Below, piece by piece: positions 40,452-41,456 of a DNA stretch of 41,456 nt. Numbering within the stretch: the first letter of the stretch is position 1; each line of letters begins with the position of its first letter. Origin of the DNA: a bacterium (lineage in GTDB: Bacteria; JAJRZV01); contig JAJRZV010000069.1 in NCBI GenBank assembly GCA_024275095.1, positions 1 through 41,456 of the forward strand. Direction: 5' to 3'. The translations under genes were made by a program, and so were the position numbers. Under the pieces are notes generated by a model. That model was not told where the DNA came from and made no database searches. It saw only the letters and a program-made list of their open reading frames with translations.

Positions 40452-40700
40452 TTGCAGGAGTCAGCACGGATGCCTGCTGTTGCTGAAGAGATGCTGGAGC
40501 ACTCGATTGAAAGGTCGCAACCCCTTCACTGGAAGGAAATTGAAAGAAGTCTCAAGAACAGCACGCTGGAATGTTTTACATTGAGGGATTTGATGGAACA
40601 TTTCGTCGATGCTTCTGAAAAAAGTATCCGGAAGGCTCTGAATTCTCTCAAAAAGCAGGGCATCGTGGAATGTACAGGCCGCGGTCGTGGTGCAAAATAG
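40452..40700 (+). CDS. C-terminal piece of the ERCC4 nuclease gene (TAA-split)
   Basis: In frame with the ERCC4 piece; the 12 codons between the TAA and the TTG at 40452 are open. If translated alone, ATG 40470 has CAGGAG at good spacing and would give about 76 residues. The sequence is helical, resembling a winged-helix domain near TLRDLMEHFVDASEKSIRKALNSLKKQGIVE, followed by a basic end (GRGRGAK) that suits DNA binding. Fused to the upstream piece it makes a protein of about 357 codons. Confidence 0.65.
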   Translation: MQESARMPAVAEEMLEHSIERSQPLHWKEIERSLKNSTLECFTLRDLMEHFVDASEKSIRKALNSLKKQGIVECTGRGRGAK

Positions 40701-40707
40701 GTGAAGG

Positions 40708-41456
40708 TTACTTGATGCGTGCCAGGACTTTATGCCCTTTTTTTAAATTCAACGTTATCCGGGCATTTCCCTGATTAACGGAAATTTCGAGCAGTCCTCT
40801 GCTACCCGGAAGTGCAAGGGGTGTACCGGGAGGGACACTGGCATAGCATTTTCCGACCTGAATTGTGTTCGGGAGTGTTTCTACTTCAACCTTTTCAAAA
40901 CGCTCATCCCATTCAATATTGGTAACGGCATTGCCGAAGCGGTCAAAAAAGAGAATTTCACCTTCCCAACCATTTTCTGCAGGTCGAGGTTTTGGAATGG
41001 ATAGTTTTGTAAATGGGGGTGCACAGGGTATTCCCAGTCCGTTGAGTGGGGTCCCTGATGCTATGTGTGCACCAACCGGTGCAAATACATCCCGGCCGTG
41101 GAAAGTACTGGATATTGGATGGAGTAAATGTTGTGATGTGTAATCGATTTCTCGGATTTCTTCTGCATCATCCAGTGCGAACGAAAACACCCCGTTGTCT
41201 GGCCCTACAAACACATGTTCCATATACCGTACGATAAGTCCACGTCGCTGTGTGCCGACTCCCGGGTCAACCACACAAATGTGTACAGTTCCTGGAGGGT
41301 AAAAACGCCATGAAGTTTGAAGGAGAAATTGAGCATGAAGTATGTCTCCTGGTTCAATCATGTGGGAAATATCAACGATTGTAGCTTCTGGAGAGATTGA
41401 AAGAATAATTCCTTTCATCGCACCCACATATTCATCCTGAAGCCCGAAATCAGTAA
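40708..41456 (-). CDS. S-adenosylmethionine hydrolase / SAM-hydroxide adenosyltransferase (DUF62, 5' partial)
   Basis: The reading frame runs off the right edge, so the N-terminus is missing. The visible start is TDFGLQDEYVGAMKGI, the family hallmark. ICVVDPGVGTQRR, GPDNGVFSF, FHGRDVFAPVGAHIA and FDRFGNAVTNI follow. This family converts S-adenosylmethionine to adenosine and methionine with water (or halide in fluorinase-like members). It converges on the ERCC4 gene, with 7 bases between the stops. Which nucleophile is used depends on residues outside the view, but hydrolysis is the usual bacterial activity. Confidence 0.93.
   Translation of the reverse strand, partial: TDFGLQDEYVGAMKGIILSISPEATIVDISHMIEPGDILHAQFLLQTSWRFYPPGTVHICVVDPGVGTQRRGLIVRYMEHVFVGPDNGVFSFALDDAEEIREIDYTSQHLLHPISSTFHGRDVFAPVGAHIASGTPLNGLGIPCAPPFTKLSIPKPRPAENGWEGEILFFDRFGNAVTNIEWDERFEKVEVETLPNTIQVGKCYASVPPGTPLALPGSRGLLEISVNQGNARITLNLKKGHKVLARIK

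Overview
The window is a compact, gene-dense stretch of a diderm bacterial chromosome. No intergenic gap exceeds about 200 bases, and I saw no rRNA, tRNA, CRISPR, transposase or phage gene. Outer-membrane-type beta-barrels with terminal aromatic residues, several lipoprotein signal peptides, SurA/PpiC-type periplasmic chaperones, a LolA-like protein and a five-haem c-type cytochrome point to a Gram-negative envelope and respiratory, probably anaerobic, metabolism. The order mfd - PpiC lipoproteins - SurA-like - pdxA - uvrA recalls deltaproteobacterial (Desulfobacterota-type) genomes, but without rRNA this placement is only an inference.

Layout: (1) 1-4241, plus strand: a TPR/beta-barrel protein cut by the window edge, a FecR-domain protein and a large lipoprotein. 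(2) 4258-7531, minus strand: a zinc-ribbon/TM2 membrane protein, then an acyl-CoA ligase translationally coupled to a BtrH_N-family protein. (3) 7618-16110, plus strand: a TIGR02757 protein, a nuclease-like protein, leuS, a Trm112-like zinc protein, an unknown membrane protein, an FmdB zinc ribbon, and an envelope cassette (small lipoprotein, LolA-like protein, outer-membrane barrel, pentahaem cytochrome). (4) 16125-19000, minus strand: ferredoxin, queF, a GAF-PAS histidine kinase, and a small gene split by a TAA. (5) 19065-21530: rpoZ and the bifunctional (p)ppGpp enzyme gene. (6) 21541-35546: rpmB (minus), then gpsA, an unknown helical protein, a split mfd, three PPIase/SurA-like proteins, pdxA, uvrA and tilS. 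(7) 35690-40700: 3-hydroxyacyl-CoA dehydrogenase, a MenB-like crotonase, a GerW-family protein, a TIM-barrel isomerase-like protein, an AmgK-like kinase and a split ERCC4 nuclease. (8) The right edge holds a partial S-adenosylmethionine hydrolase gene on the minus strand.

The most striking observation is three reading frames, each cut by a single TAA with apparently coherent protein sequence continuing in the same frame: mfd (TAA 26048-26050), the ERCC4 nuclease (40413-40415) and a small unknown gene (18806-18808, minus strand). Two of the three are DNA-repair-type genes. TAA is the ordinary stop of many intact neighbours, so blanket reassignment is ruled out. Nonsense mutation, context-dependent readthrough, translation as two pieces, or assembly error remain open.

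A second pattern is that several transcription-unit first genes (4758, 7531, 7618, 19000, 19392) have no ribosome binding site but a -10-like box 4-8 bases before the start codon, which predicts leaderless or nearly leaderless mRNAs. Genes inside operons instead have strong GGAGG sites and many 4-base overlaps using GTG or TTG starts.
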